This document shows, piece by piece, positions 26,601 to 35,971 of a stretch of DNA of 64,000 bases. The translations under genes and the position numbers were made by a program. Under the pieces are notes generated by a model. The model was not told the origin of the DNA and did no database searches. It saw only the letters and a list, made by a program, of their open reading frames with translations. This DNA is from Acidisarcina sp963790505. GTDB taxonomy: Bacteria; Acidobacteriota; Terriglobia; Terriglobales; Acidobacteriaceae. How positions within the stretch are numbered: position 1 is the first letter of the stretch; every line of letters starts with the position of its first letter. The stretch is from NCBI GenBank assembly GCA_963790505.1, contig CAWBOT010000004.1, forward strand, positions 1,240,001 through 1,304,000, in the 5' to 3' direction.

Positions 26601-27353
26601 CCGGGCCTCGACAAGGGCAACACCAACATCAACCGCCCGAACATCTTCGTAGCCAATGAGGTTTACTACCTGCCGAAGCTGGAAGGCCAGAACAAGTTCG
26701 TGATGACCGCTCTGGGAAGCTGGGAAGCCAACAGCATCATCTCCCTGGCTGAAGGCAGCTCTTTGACGATCGAGTCGGCTGGAGCCTCAGGTGGTTGCAC
26801 GCTGACGGATCCGGTTACCAAGAATTGCGTTCCCGGATACTCCAGCACGCTCAACGCGCTGGTGGGCACCGGGTACACCGGCAACCAGCGTCCGTTGCTC
26901 AACCCGTTCATCGGTTGCAATACGAAAAGAAGTGGCGACCAGATCCTGAACCCTGACCACTTTACGCTGATCGGTTATGCGACCGGTACCTTCCCAACGA
27001 ACCTCGCGCCTCGCGGCTCCTGCTACGGTGCGCCCTACACGAACGTGGACTTCCAGCTGGCCAAGAACTGGTATGTCAAGGAAAGACTCCGGATCAAGTT
27101 CAGCATGGACTTCTTCAACCTCTTCAATCACGCCAACTTCAACAGCGGTAACCTGGAAGCGTCAGGCTTTACCTCCTCGAACGGCGTATATTGCGGTGGA
27201 GCTACGGCGAGCAGCGGGACGCCTTGCAGCCCGACCAACAATGTGATCACCAGTGCTGCGACGCCAACCTCGGCTAACCCCAACGGCTTTGGTCAGGCCA
27301 GCGCTGTGCATTCAGGACGCGAACTGCAATACACTCTGCGGTTAACGTTCTAA
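23649..27353 (+). CDS. Oar-like TonB-dependent receptor with carboxypeptidase regulatory-like domain
   Basis: The 1234-residue outer-membrane protein has a signal peptide (MWTLFTALLALVGAVPALYAQ). A Cna-B/carboxypeptidase-regulatory-like domain follows at about residues 40-130 (GTIVGTVADQAGAVVPGATITIVN). The plug domain comes next (VRELPLSGENFVGLTQLSPGV, NGNPYTNNLFLVDGVNNNDV, ASGAIISITTRSGTNQFHGGVFY), then a long beta-barrel ending in the aromatic ELQYTLRLTF beta-signal. This is the Oar-like architecture expanded in Acidobacteria for uptake of large ligands such as glycans. GGAGGTG at 23640-23646 precedes the ATG. Control by the divergent LacI regulator is likely. Ligand not determinable; the downstream alpha-galactosidase suggests galactosides. 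Confidence 0.93.
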   Translation: MKQNSLFSCRGAFRSRLGMWTLFTALLALVGAVPALYAQQYSGTIVGTVADQAGAVVPGATITIVNTGTNQTSTVKSDEQGNFTAAQLPVGTYDVHVAQGNFKEYVQTGVEVHTSSIVKVSAVLTVGGGTEKVTVSASQVQVQTTSASVGEVVDGTQVRELPLSGENFVGLTQLSPGVSAAQSYDGSDKGLEGGVNFSVNGNPYTNNLFLVDGVNNNDVGSNRTILVYPSVDTIAEFKMIRNSYGPEYGQASGAIISITTRSGTNQFHGGVFYAGRNGALDANDWFSNHNGTGKAQENRDDYGYNISGPVIKDKLFFWWNQEWNKEIRGTSYATCVPTLAEGAGDFSGAGAAGTNDQCGATIPAIPAYAASPANPQAIANPDAAGLLIAKFYPGPTETLKNGDNWSVPLHNHLNWSEWNVRADYDVTKANRATFRWTQDSWSNPAPNDPSAFWGVSAFPTVQSNWSQPSKSVMGKLTTTISSTMVNDVEFGYGHNAIITSLAGTEASIVPALQTAYPTSWPSSLKQKDEFFGGWGGLNPYGNYNGSFSMWNIAPYGNHEDLYSIQDNLSKVHGNHLFKVGAVFDIDNKVESNGNGADRPTLPSSCVTSAATATTPAIYCDNTQNALANILLPGTGPLAQTFTGVTENSIDGVADVRWHDFEPYFGDTWKIKRNLTIDYGFRWSILREPFGGPNGGNTNAATQNSSNYPHQWANFSPAAWSAAEAIANPSDACNGTLTVPGTTPCANQRAYLATLGVNLPLSNGTPGPNGALVAENNHSIAPRVGIAWDVHGDGTLAVRAGGGQFYQRELVGLAERLANTAPFVIGTNVNRTLDTAAPLANPSVSPSAYKSTGGFIPNSWQWNLSIEQQLARNTTLQIGYVANTGVHLTSMRDANFIPSSGWLEGAYVGGAAQNALRPAFNFGTIGGFLRGGHASYQSLQTLFRTQTGTNSTFQAAYTWSHSIGNVDLDNSSGSMNQEAITNQEDPGLDKGNTNINRPNIFVANEVYYLPKLEGQNKFVMTALGSWEANSIISLAEGSSLTIESAGASGGCTLTDPVTKNCVPGYSSTLNALVGTGYTGNQRPLLNPFIGCNTKRSGDQILNPDHFTLIGYATGTFPTNLAPRGSCYGAPYTNVDFQLAKNWYVKERLRIKFSMDFFNLFNHANFNSGNLEASGFTSSNGVYCGGATASSGTPCSPTNNVITSAATPTSANPNGFGQASAVHSGRELQYTLRLTF

Positions 27354-27383
27354 GTGTCCTGGTAAGTTAGCGACTCTTGTCTC

Positions 27384-27426
27384 TCAGGCGGGATCCGGAT
27401 CTCCGGGTCTCGCCTGATCTTTTTTT
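27384..27426 (+). terminator. strong Rho-independent terminator after the TonB receptor
   Basis: A 15-bp stem (TCAGGCGGGATCCGG with CCGGGTCTCGCCTGA, two G-T pairs) closes a 4-base loop and runs straight into TCTTTTTTT. This separates the receptor transcript from the TPR gene downstream. Confidence 0.85.
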
Positions 27427-27548
27427 AGGCAGAATATTGTTTCCCTTGGTGACAAGGCATTCACTCATATCCTGCTCCGGGTGGGATGGGCTGCTCATTC
27501 ATCCGGGTCACCCTTTTGTTTCCGGTAAAATTGCATCAGCGCTCGTCC

Positions 27549-29948
27549 ATGAAGTATCAACTGCGCCAACCCGTCCAACGCCCCAAATCCAGCCGGCTTA
27601 GTCTCGGCAGTCTTGTCTGGTTAGCAGTCGGGACGACTGCCCTGTTTTGTTGCACTCCCGTGCTGGCTCAGGCAACAGCCCAACATGCTGCATCTGCGCA
27701 AAAGCCTCCGGCCGCGCAAGATGATCTGGCGAAGCGCATCGCTGAAGCGAGTGCGGCCCGCGACTCTCACAATGCGGATGAAGTTGCGATCGCCAATGAA
27801 CGCTTGATCGCCGTGGCGCTCCGCGATCTCGCTTATTTGCGGTTGATTGAGGCCGCGTATCCCCAGGCTCTCGAACTTTATAAAACCTCACTCGATTTCG
27901 AGGATTCGCCTGCAACCACCGTCGATCTGGCCATGGCCGAGGCCCAGGCGGGTCAGTTTGACGAGGCCATCAAGACGGCGCGCAAGGCGCAGTCTGCGGG
28001 CTATGACGACAAGCGCATCGATCGCATCCTCGGCAGTTCGCTCGTCCAGAAGGAGCAGTTCTCTGAGGCTGTCGCTCCATTTACACGCGTCGCCAAGGCC
28101 GACCCTAGTATCGAGAATCTTTATGCGCTCGCCAACTGTCTGCTCCAAACCGGCAAACCGGAGGACAAGGTGCGGGCCCAGGCGGTCTTCGAGGAGATGC
28201 AGCAGCGTGCCGGCGACAGTGGATCTCTGCATGTGCTCTTCGGTCGCGCCTACCGTGACGCACAGGATATGCCGGCCGCAGTCCGCGAACTCCAGCGTGC
28301 GATCGCGCTCGATCCGCACACCCCTCACGCCCACTATTTTCTCGGCCTTGCGGAGCTTTCGCTCAACGAGTGGAAGCCGACTCCGGAGGCAGAAGCCGAG
28401 ATACGGAAAGAGGTGGAGTATTTCCCGCATGATTACCTGGCCAACTACATGCTCGGTTTCCTGCTCTCCAGCGAACGCCAATACGATCAGGCGAAACCCT
28501 ATCTCATGGCTGCCTCGCAGATCGATCCCGCTGCGCCCGAACCGTTTCTCTTCCTGGGCCTTAACGCGTATGCGCAGGACGACATGAAGCTGGCTGAGCA
28601 GATGCTCCGCAAAGCAGTCGTGCTTACCGGCAGCGACGAGTCCCGCTCCAACTATCAGATTCGCCGCGCCTACGTCGACCTGGGACGCATCCTCACCAAC
28701 AGCGGCCGCCAGGATCAAGCCGAGGTCTTCCTGGCCAAGGCGCGAGAGCTGCAGAACAAGACCATGGAGCAAAGCCAGCAGAGCATCGCAACGATTGCTC
28801 TTGCCGGCGGAGCGGGCGCCGCCGCTGCCGTCATGCCGCTCAATCGTGAACAGGAAAACGCCGCCGCGCCAATTCTCGAGGACCACGCCGACCCATTCGC
28901 TCACATCGATCCCGAGACGCTGGCGCACAGCAAGTTGACCCCGGCGCAACGTGCAGAAGCTGACACGCGCGAGAGTCGCCTGCGCACCGCCCTGGCGTTG
29001 GGCTACAACGATCTCGCGACCTCTGAGGCCAAACGCGGCGAACTTCCTCGCGCTTTGAGCTACTACCAGCAAGCCGAGCGCTGGGACAGCTCGTTTCCCG
29101 GATTGGAACAGAACCTCGGTCACTGCGCCTTCCTCGCAGGCGATTATTCCGAGGCCGTCCGCGCGCTCTCCCTCGCGGTCAAGGAACAGCCGGACGCAGC
29201 GCCGCTGCGGGCTATGCTGGGCATCTCGTATTTCTCCACGAACCAGTACGCCGACGCGGCGCGAACCTTCGCACCTCTCGGCGATAAAGGGATGCGAGAC
29301 GGGGAAGCCGGCTATGCCTGGGCCGCATCACTGGCCCACACAGGGGACGCAAAGAAGGCATCGGAGGTGCTGAATGCGTATGACTCCGAACCACGCCCGG
29401 TGGACGTGACCCTGCTGATCGGGCAGCTGTGGACGAGCATCGGTGACTACGCGCGAGCCATCTCGACCTTCCAGCGAGTGCTTCAATCGAATCCGAATCT
29501 GCCCAAGGCCCACTTCTATTCGGGGCTTGCCTACATCCATTGGGAACACTGGCCTGAGGCGGAGAAGGAGTTCCAGTCCGAATTGAAGCTTGCGCCCGGC
29601 GACTCCGATGCCGAGTATCATCTCGGTTTTGCCTATCTACAACAATCCAGGACGGACGAAGCCGTCGCGCTCTTTCGCCAGGTCGTCGCTTCGGATCCCG
29701 GATATGCCAACGCACAGTATCAGTTGGGGAAGATCCTGCTCGACCGCGGGCAGGTGGCCGATGCTGTAGGCTACCTTGAGGCCGCCGCCCGCCTGAGCCC
29801 GCAAAGCGATTACATGCACTATCAACTCCAGGCCGCCTATCGCAAGGAAGATCGGGTCGCCGAAGCGGACCGCGAGCTCGAAATATACAAGCAGCTCAAG
29901 GCAAGGTCTCGTGAGCGCGCCGCGGAAGCCATAAAATCGAATCCCTGA
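27549..29948 (+). CDS. exported tetratricopeptide-repeat protein
   Basis: The 799-residue protein has a signal peptide (SLVWLAVGTTALFCCTPVLAQ) and TPR units along its whole length. Examples are AYPQALELYKTSLDFED, AHYFLGLAELSLNEWKP, AHFYSGLAYIHWEHWPEAEKEFQSELKLAP and AQYQLGKILLDRGQVADAVGYLEAAARLSP. It may end at two TPR blocks separated by an acidic, repeat-poor linker around residues 430-480. I start it at the ATG at 27549 (MKYQLRQPVQ), although no good ribosome-binding site is present; an ATG at 27486 is in frame. It is 30 bases upstream of a CRTAC1 gene on the same strand, so they probably form one operon and interact in the periplasm. Confidence 0.85.
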   Translation: MKYQLRQPVQRPKSSRLSLGSLVWLAVGTTALFCCTPVLAQATAQHAASAQKPPAAQDDLAKRIAEASAARDSHNADEVAIANERLIAVALRDLAYLRLIEAAYPQALELYKTSLDFEDSPATTVDLAMAEAQAGQFDEAIKTARKAQSAGYDDKRIDRILGSSLVQKEQFSEAVAPFTRVAKADPSIENLYALANCLLQTGKPEDKVRAQAVFEEMQQRAGDSGSLHVLFGRAYRDAQDMPAAVRELQRAIALDPHTPHAHYFLGLAELSLNEWKPTPEAEAEIRKEVEYFPHDYLANYMLGFLLSSERQYDQAKPYLMAASQIDPAAPEPFLFLGLNAYAQDDMKLAEQMLRKAVVLTGSDESRSNYQIRRAYVDLGRILTNSGRQDQAEVFLAKARELQNKTMEQSQQSIATIALAGGAGAAAAVMPLNREQENAAAPILEDHADPFAHIDPETLAHSKLTPAQRAEADTRESRLRTALALGYNDLATSEAKRGELPRALSYYQQAERWDSSFPGLEQNLGHCAFLAGDYSEAVRALSLAVKEQPDAAPLRAMLGISYFSTNQYADAARTFAPLGDKGMRDGEAGYAWAASLAHTGDAKKASEVLNAYDSEPRPVDVTLLIGQLWTSIGDYARAISTFQRVLQSNPNLPKAHFYSGLAYIHWEHWPEAEKEFQSELKLAPGDSDAEYHLGFAYLQQSRTDEAVALFRQVVASDPGYANAQYQLGKILLDRGQVADAVGYLEAAARLSPQSDYMHYQLQAAYRKEDRVAEADRELEIYKQLKARSRERAAEAIKSNP

Positions 29949-29978
29949 ACCGGGACCGCTCACTAGAAGAGGAGCAGC

Positions 29979-31764
29979 TTGCACTACTTAGTTCGTCTCA
30001 GCATTATCCGATCTATCACGGTTACATTTTGCCTGGTCAGTATGGCGATGGCGCAAAGCGGCCACCCTACGCCCCCTCCTCCCCCGCCTGGCGCCAAGGC
30101 AATTAAATGTAGTGGCCGCCCGGTCCCTCAGCTCGAAGACATCACTACCGCCTCCGGCATCACCTTTAAGCACACCTCCGATCCTTCCAAGAGGTACATT
30201 GTGGAATCGATGAGCGGCGGCGTCGTGCTCATCGACTACGACCGTGATGGCTGGCCCGACATCTACTTCACCAACGCGCCAACCGTGGAAATGGCGGTCA
30301 AAGGCGAGAAGAGCCTCGGCGTTCTCTACCGGAATAATCACGATGGCACGTTTACCGACGTCACTGCGAAATCCGGCCTCTCGACGCGATGCTTCGCCAT
30401 GGGGGGCGCCGTCGGAGACTTCAATAACGACGGCTGGCCCGACCTGTACGTCACCTGCCTGGGCGGCAATGTTCTATATCGTAACAATGGCGATGGCACA
30501 TTCACCGACGTAACTGCCAAGGCGGGTGTAGCTGACGGGCGATGGTCCACCGGCGCGGCTTTTGGGGATTACGACGGAGACGGATTTGTCGACCTGATGG
30601 TTACAAATTACGTCGACTTTCACCTCGACGACCTGCCCGGCTTCGGCAGCGCCCCGTTTTGCAAGTACCGCGGCATCGACGTGCAGTGCGGGCCGCGCGG
30701 CCTGCGCGGCGCAGGTGACGCGCTCTTTCATAACAATGGCGACGGCACATTCACCGACGTCTCGAAGGCGGCGGGGGTCAGTGATCCCAGTGGCTACTAT
30801 GGACTCGGCGTGATCTGGGCCGACTTCAACAATACCGGGCCGGCCTGATATTTATGTCGCGAACGACTCGACGCCAAAGTTCCTGTACAAGAACCTTGGC
30901 GACGGCAAGTTCAAAGACATTGGCCTCGAGTCCGGTACCGCCGTCAGTGACGACGGCTCCGAACAAGCGTCGATGGGGATCGCGGTCGGCGATTACAACC
31001 ATACGGGAAGGCCCTCCCTCTACGTCACAAACTTTTCCGACGAAAACGATCTCCTTTACCGCAATGAGGGTAACTGGAACTTCAGCGAAGTCTCGTATGC
31101 TGCTGGCGTGGCGCTGCCGTCGTTACCCTATGTGAAATGGGGAACTGCATTCGTCGATCTTGACAACGACGGCTGGCTGGATTTGGTCGCCGTCAACGGC
31201 CACGTCTATCCCCAGGTCGATAGCCTGCCGTCCGGTGCCGGATATCGCGAGCCAAAAGTGCTGCAACTCAATCAGAAAGACGGTACATTTTGCGATGCGA
31301 GCGATCAGGCAGGCAAGGCAATGACCGAGCGCCGCGTCTCCCGCGGCCTCGCGGTCGGCGACCTCTTCAATGACGGCAAGATGGATGTCGTCGTCGGCGA
31401 TATCGACGGCGCGCCGATGCTGTTGCGTAACCGGGGCATCCCGGATCGTCATTGGGTTAGCTTCGAGTTGACTGGAAGCAAGAGCAATCGCCTGGCGCTG
31501 AACGCACGTGTTACGCTCGTCGCTGGAGGCGTTACGCAGACCGATGAGATCCACAGCGGCGGCAGCTATTTGTCACAGAACGACTTACGAATACATTTCG
31601 GCCTGGGCAGCGCTGCAAAGATCGATAGAGTCGAGATCCACTGGCCGTCGGGCCAGACCGAATCCCTGACCAACCTGGCTACGGACCATTATTATTCCGT
31701 GCTGGAAGGGCAGGGCATCGTCGCTCCGGAAAAGGCGCGGCCCACTCTGGCAAAGCATCCGTAG
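29979..31764 (+). pseudogene. second CRTAC1/ASPIC-UnbV FG-GAP protein, frameshifted
   Basis: A TTG start at 29979 is supported by AAGAGGAG at 29967-29974. The signal peptide (SITVTFCLVSMAMAQS) is followed by a proline run and FG-GAP repeats (DYDRDGWPDIYFTN, NNGDGTFTDVTAKAG, DYDGDGFVDLMVTN). The first frame stops at 30846-30848 within DFNNTGPA. The next frame resumes exactly with PDIYVANDSTPKFLY and runs to the ASPIC/UnbV C-terminus (HWVSFELTGSKSNRLALNARVTL). Deleting one C of GGGCC at 30837-30841 gives DFNNTGRPDIYVAN, the family consensus, and a 594-residue protein. It is partnered with the TPR gene just upstream. Confidence 0.85.
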
Positions 31765-31951
31765 ATGCCGCTACTCGCCACTTCGTCCCTCTGCTTTGAT
31801 TTGGAGGAGCAACAGATAAACCCGTCCAACTCCATCTCCGTCAACATCCGGTTCGCCGGTCGGCCACAAGCCACTATGATTGAAAGCGTGAGACGCCGTT
31901 CCGTCGGAGCGGCGCATCGCAAATTTCCGATACTCCCAGTCAGGGGGACTA

Positions 31952-32404
31952 ATGTCTGAGGACATGTATTTTGAAGACTTCTATCCGGGCCAGATCTTTA
32001 ATTCTGAGCGAAGCTATCGCGTAACCGCGAAAGAGATCAAGGCGTTTGGGGAACAATACGACCCGCAACCATTCCATATTGACGAGACCGCCGGCAAGAA
32101 CTCATTTTTCAGCGGTCTTTGCGCGTCCGGGTGGCTGACTGCCGCAATTGTCATGCGGCTTCGAGTGGAATCGATCAAAGTCGCCGGCGGGATGATTGGC
32201 GCTGGCGTTGAAGAGATGCGCTGGACCCATCCCGTTCGACCGGATGACCAGCTGCGCACCGAAGCGGAGATTTTGGATGTTCGCCGTTCTGCTACCAGAC
32301 CGGAATATGGCGTCGTTCGTTCACGCACAACGGTATTCAACCAGCACAACGAGATCGTCATGCGATCGATCGTGAACTGGCTGGCGCCTTTGCGGAAGCG
32401 ATAA
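31952..32404 (+). CDS. MaoC-family dehydratase (R-specific enoyl hydratase-like)
   Basis: The 150-residue single-hotdog protein carries the hydratase-2 motif region FGEQYDPQPFHIDETAG (Asp and His catalytic pair) and SGLCASGWLTAAIVMRL. It would add water across a 2-enoyl-thioester (R-specific) or act on a related thioester. A run of G at 31942-31946 lies about 6 bases before the ATG. It sits between the CRTAC1 gene and the alpha-galactosidase, with no lipid-metabolism neighbours, so its pathway is unclear. Confidence 0.88.
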   Translation: MSEDMYFEDFYPGQIFNSERSYRVTAKEIKAFGEQYDPQPFHIDETAGKNSFFSGLCASGWLTAAIVMRLRVESIKVAGGMIGAGVEEMRWTHPVRPDDQLRTEAEILDVRRSATRPEYGVVRSRTTVFNQHNEIVMRSIVNWLAPLRKR

Positions 32405-32465
32405 CAGGCAACCCCAGGCGAAGAAGTGGACTCGCAGCGATCGTAGGAGATAACGTAAGTCGCAT

Positions 32466-34571
32466 ATGGTCGCTCGCAAGTTTGGCCGCGCAGTTTTCCA
32501 GATAGTCGTTCTGATCACCGCCGCATTGTGCCCGGCACAACATTCAAACTCCGCTGCGGGGGAATCTGTAAAGGTCAGCCTCGACGCCCGGCATGGCACA
32601 TTCGCGCTGGCGTGGCCTGACGGCACGACGATGGGTTCTATCGCGTCAGCTATCGAGCTGGTCGACGGAACCCATCTATCGACGACGGATTTTCCCCGTC
32701 ACAAGATTGAGCGAATCAGCGCTGCTCCGCAGGGAGTGGTTGCTTCGGGAATGCGCGAATATAGCGTCCGGTATTACGGCAAGAGCGGCGCACCGGAGCT
32801 CCAGCAACATATTTATTTCGAGTCCTCCCGGCCGTATGTGCTCGTTGATCTCGATGTTGTTTCCGATCGCCCGCTTAGTTCAAGAAGAATTTCGCCTGTT
32901 GTGGTGGCGGCCGGAGGAGGTGCGCACTTTGCCCTCAAGACGCGCCCGACGGTGCTCTTCGTGCCGAACGACAACGACATGTGGGTCCACTACAACGAAA
33001 CCATCGATCCCGCAAAAGATCCTGACAGCTATGAAGTCACAGCGATCTTTGACAACGCGAGCCGCAAGGGCATGGTGCTCGGCTCGGTTACCCACGATCT
33101 CTGGCGGACCGGCGTCCTGGCCCGTGATCTGGCAGAGGGCAGCGCTGGCATGATCGAGGTCTACGGCGGAGCGACCGGTCACTGGACCCACGATGTCGAT
33201 CCTCACGGCGCAATTACCGGCACAACGATACATTCGCCACTGGTGATGGTGGGCTACTTCCCCGACTGGCGTCAAGGCATGGAAACATACGGTCAGATCA
33301 ACGCCCAGATTCATCCGCCGCTTCCCTGGAGCGGCGGCGTGCCCTTCGGCTGGAATAGCTGGTCCGCCTATCTGCAGAAGATCGATACGCAGCGGTATCT
33401 GGCAGCCGCTGATTTCATCCAGACTCAACTTGAGCCTCGCGGCTTCAAGAACGACGGCTCAACGTATGTGAACCTCGATGGCGGATGGAACGATATGAAG
33501 GAATCAGACGTCATCGAGTCGGCGAAACACATTCACGCGCAGGGGCAGAAGGCAGGAATTTACTTCACTCCTTTCTCGTATTGGTCCGATGATTTCAGCA
33601 AGCCAGTGCCGGGGACGGATGGCAAGTACACCTATAAAGACATCCTGCTGCGCGACTCGAAGGGCAACACGCTGCCCAAGATCGACGGTGCCCGTCCGCT
33701 CGACCCGACCCATCCCGGCACGATTGCCCGGATCGACTATGAACTCGCACGTTTTGTGGCCTGGGGTTACGACTACGTCAAGCTCGACTTTCTCAATTGC
33801 GGCTCCCTGGAAGGGCATCACTTCGATCCGGCCATCACGACCGGAGTCGCCGCCTACGCCTACGGAATGCAGCGCATTGAAGAAGATCTTTCCCCGGCAA
33901 AGATCGGCCGCCCCTTCTTCATCAGCCTCTCGATCGCGCCGCTCTTCCCCGCTTACGGTCACAGCCGCCGCGTCTCCTGCGACGCCTTCGGTCGAATCGA
34001 AGATACCGAATATCTATTGAACGCGGTCACCTTCGGCTGGTGGACGAATGGAACGCTGTATCGATTCAACGATCCCGACCATACGGTCATTTCCCGAGAT
34101 ACTGACCCCTATCACCCCACAGCTCCGGCAGGCAGCATTCAGAGCATCGAAGAGGCGCAGAGCCGGGTCGATGCCTCAGTCATCACTGGCACCGTTCTCC
34201 TCGACAGTGACGACCTGATGGATCCGCGCGCGCAGCAGCGGGCGAAAGACTTGCTGACGAACCATGCGATTCTCGATGTCGCGCGAGCAGGGCGCAGCTT
34301 TCAACCGGTCGAAGGCAACAGCGGTATCGGCGCGGCCAGTCTCTTCGTGCGCAGCGAGCCGGACGGCAGTACGCTGGTTGCAGTCTTCAACTACGACCTG
34401 AGCCATCCGGCGGAAATCAAGGCCGATCTTGTCAGGCTGGGCCTCGATGGCACTCATACCTATCGCGCAACAGACCTTTGGACCAGCGCGAGCCGGGAGA
34501 TCAAGTCCCCACTTGACGTGCCCCTCGGTCCCGCGCAATCCACGATCTTCCGTCTCGTCAGAGAGCCGTGA
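32466..34571 (+). CDS. secreted clan-D glycoside hydrolase (alpha-galactosidase, GH36/GH27-like)
   Basis: The 701-residue protein has a signal peptide (FGRAVFQIVVLITAALCPAQ). An N-terminal beta-sandwich runs to about residue 270. A (beta/alpha)8 barrel starts at FGWNSWSAY (Trp296, a hallmark of the GH27/GH36 families). The catalytic nucleophile is Asp441 in DYVKLDFLNCG, and the probable acid/base is Asp in VSCDAFGRIEDTE. A C-terminal beta domain completes it. It would release terminal alpha-galactose (or, in some relatives, N-acetyl-galactosamine) in the periplasm. It probably belongs to the LacI/TonB-receptor locus upstream. It is convergent with the next gene (10 bases apart). Confidence 0.86.
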   Translation: MVARKFGRAVFQIVVLITAALCPAQHSNSAAGESVKVSLDARHGTFALAWPDGTTMGSIASAIELVDGTHLSTTDFPRHKIERISAAPQGVVASGMREYSVRYYGKSGAPELQQHIYFESSRPYVLVDLDVVSDRPLSSRRISPVVVAAGGGAHFALKTRPTVLFVPNDNDMWVHYNETIDPAKDPDSYEVTAIFDNASRKGMVLGSVTHDLWRTGVLARDLAEGSAGMIEVYGGATGHWTHDVDPHGAITGTTIHSPLVMVGYFPDWRQGMETYGQINAQIHPPLPWSGGVPFGWNSWSAYLQKIDTQRYLAAADFIQTQLEPRGFKNDGSTYVNLDGGWNDMKESDVIESAKHIHAQGQKAGIYFTPFSYWSDDFSKPVPGTDGKYTYKDILLRDSKGNTLPKIDGARPLDPTHPGTIARIDYELARFVAWGYDYVKLDFLNCGSLEGHHFDPAITTGVAAYAYGMQRIEEDLSPAKIGRPFFISLSIAPLFPAYGHSRRVSCDAFGRIEDTEYLLNAVTFGWWTNGTLYRFNDPDHTVISRDTDPYHPTAPAGSIQSIEEAQSRVDASVITGTVLLDSDDLMDPRAQQRAKDLLTNHAILDVARAGRSFQPVEGNSGIGAASLFVRSEPDGSTLVAVFNYDLSHPAEIKADLVRLGLDGTHTYRATDLWTSASREIKSPLDVPLGPAQSTIFRLVREP

Positions 34572-34581
34572 GGCGCGTTCC

Positions 34582-35841
34582 TCAGAAGTAAGTGTGCACT
34601 ACATCGACAACGTCGTACTTCGCGTTGAGCACGCAGAGTGAACGCCACTTGTCGAAGGTCAGGCAGGGATGGGATATGTCGAACCCGATCATGTCGCCGA
34701 CGCGAAGATCGTCCTCAGAGGCGATCTTCAGGTACGCGTGCTGGTCCATCATTTTGGTAAGGTTCCAGTGACTCGGAGCCGCCTTCGGCATCGTCCCTCC
34801 CGGCCTGAAATGTGACGCCGGCGCAGGCAGCCCAGCATCGAACGCCGCATCGCGCTTGCCCATCGCGACAATCGCTCTTGCTTTCTCCGGAACAGATTGC
34901 ACATAGGCCCAGACCTGAAGCGCCGGTAGCAGGCCCGATTGCATCTGGCGCGCGATGGGATTGCGATCCTGGATGTTTGCCTGCGCCTCGCGATACACGC
35001 CGACATCATGGGTGAGATAGCACCCGGGGCGCAGGATAACTTCAACCGCGTCTCCTAGCGCTGCGGTCGAAAACACGTCGGCGACGACGTCATACCATGC
35101 TGAACCCGCACCTGAAAGTAGAACGGGGGTGCGCTGGAAGCGCCCTTCTTCGATAAGGTCGCGAGTGATCTCGACCGCCCGTTCGAGGAAGCTACGAATC
35201 GATGTTTCGTCTTCCAGCACCCCTTCATAAATTTCGATACCGCTGAAAACGATCGTGCCCCTCCAGCGGGACAGAGCTGCCAGCACCGACCGCAATTGCT
35301 CGTCATCGCGAACTCCGGCGCGGCCTCCCATGACCCCCAGCTCAACCAGCACGTTGAGCGGTTGCGCGCGCTCTGAGTAAAACTCTCCGAGCTGGTTAAC
35401 CTGCGCCGCCGAATCCACAAGGCAATAGAACTCAAACTCCGGGTCCACTAGCAGACGCGAAATGATTGCCATATTCTCTCGGCCGATTAGCTGATTGGCC
35501 ATCAACACCCGCCGTACGCAATGTTGATAGGCCACCGACGTCTGATGCGCTGTCGCCAGCGTGATCCCCCACGCTCCGGCCTGGAGTTGCATCTGAAAGA
35601 GCTTCGGGGCCATCGTAGTCTTGCCATGGGGCGCGAGCTTCACTCCATAGGCGGCAACGAACCTCCGCATCCAGTCGAGGTTATGCAGCAGCCGGTCTTC
35701 GTAGAGGACAGCCGAGGGCAGGCTGAGATCTTCGCGCAGCAAATTCCAGCCGAGCTGGCGCAGATCGGCACCTTCGAGCGGCTGGTTGAGAAACCCAAGG
35801 CCCTTTTGCAGCGAATGGATTTCGGAGACACTGGCGATCAT
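34582..35841 (-). CDS. PLP fold-III D-serine/D-threonine dehydratase-like enzyme
   Basis: The 419-residue protein has the alanine-racemase-type barrel. The PLP Schiff-base lysine is Lys74 in KLAPHGKTTMAP. The C-terminal D-serine dehydratase-like domain has the metal-binding HPCLTFDKW (His391, Cys393). Such enzymes deaminate D-serine or cleave D-threonine. The frame runs on upstream through the start of the divergent gene, so I begin at MIASVSEIH (35841). It forms a D-amino-acid module with the deacylase, RidA and GntP permease divergently transcribed from 35972. Confidence 0.85.
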   Translation of the reverse strand: MIASVSEIHSLQKGLGFLNQPLEGADLRQLGWNLLREDLSLPSAVLYEDRLLHNLDWMRRFVAAYGVKLAPHGKTTMAPKLFQMQLQAGAWGITLATAHQTSVAYQHCVRRVLMANQLIGRENMAIISRLLVDPEFEFYCLVDSAAQVNQLGEFYSERAQPLNVLVELGVMGGRAGVRDDEQLRSVLAALSRWRGTIVFSGIEIYEGVLEDETSIRSFLERAVEITRDLIEEGRFQRTPVLLSGAGSAWYDVVADVFSTAALGDAVEVILRPGCYLTHDVGVYREAQANIQDRNPIARQMQSGLLPALQVWAYVQSVPEKARAIVAMGKRDAAFDAGLPAPASHFRPGGTMPKAAPSHWNLTKMMDQHAYLKIASEDDLRVGDMIGFDISHPCLTFDKWRSLCVLNAKYDVVDVVHTYF

Positions 35842-35971
35842 TCGTCCCTGTTCTTCAATGAGGATTCTCTGGTCTCTCGGCGCGAAAGGAATCGCGCTTT
35901 CTGAAAACCTGAGATGCCTACAGCCTATAGAAATCAAGGGGTGGATACACCTATATTTAGAAAGAGCGCTT

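Noticed and set aside
30060..30760. Repeated NNGDGTFTDVT-coding DNA as a CRISPR or tandem array
   Set aside because: Copies are spaced by coding FG-GAP sequence of the CRTAC1 protein, not by spacers of constant length.
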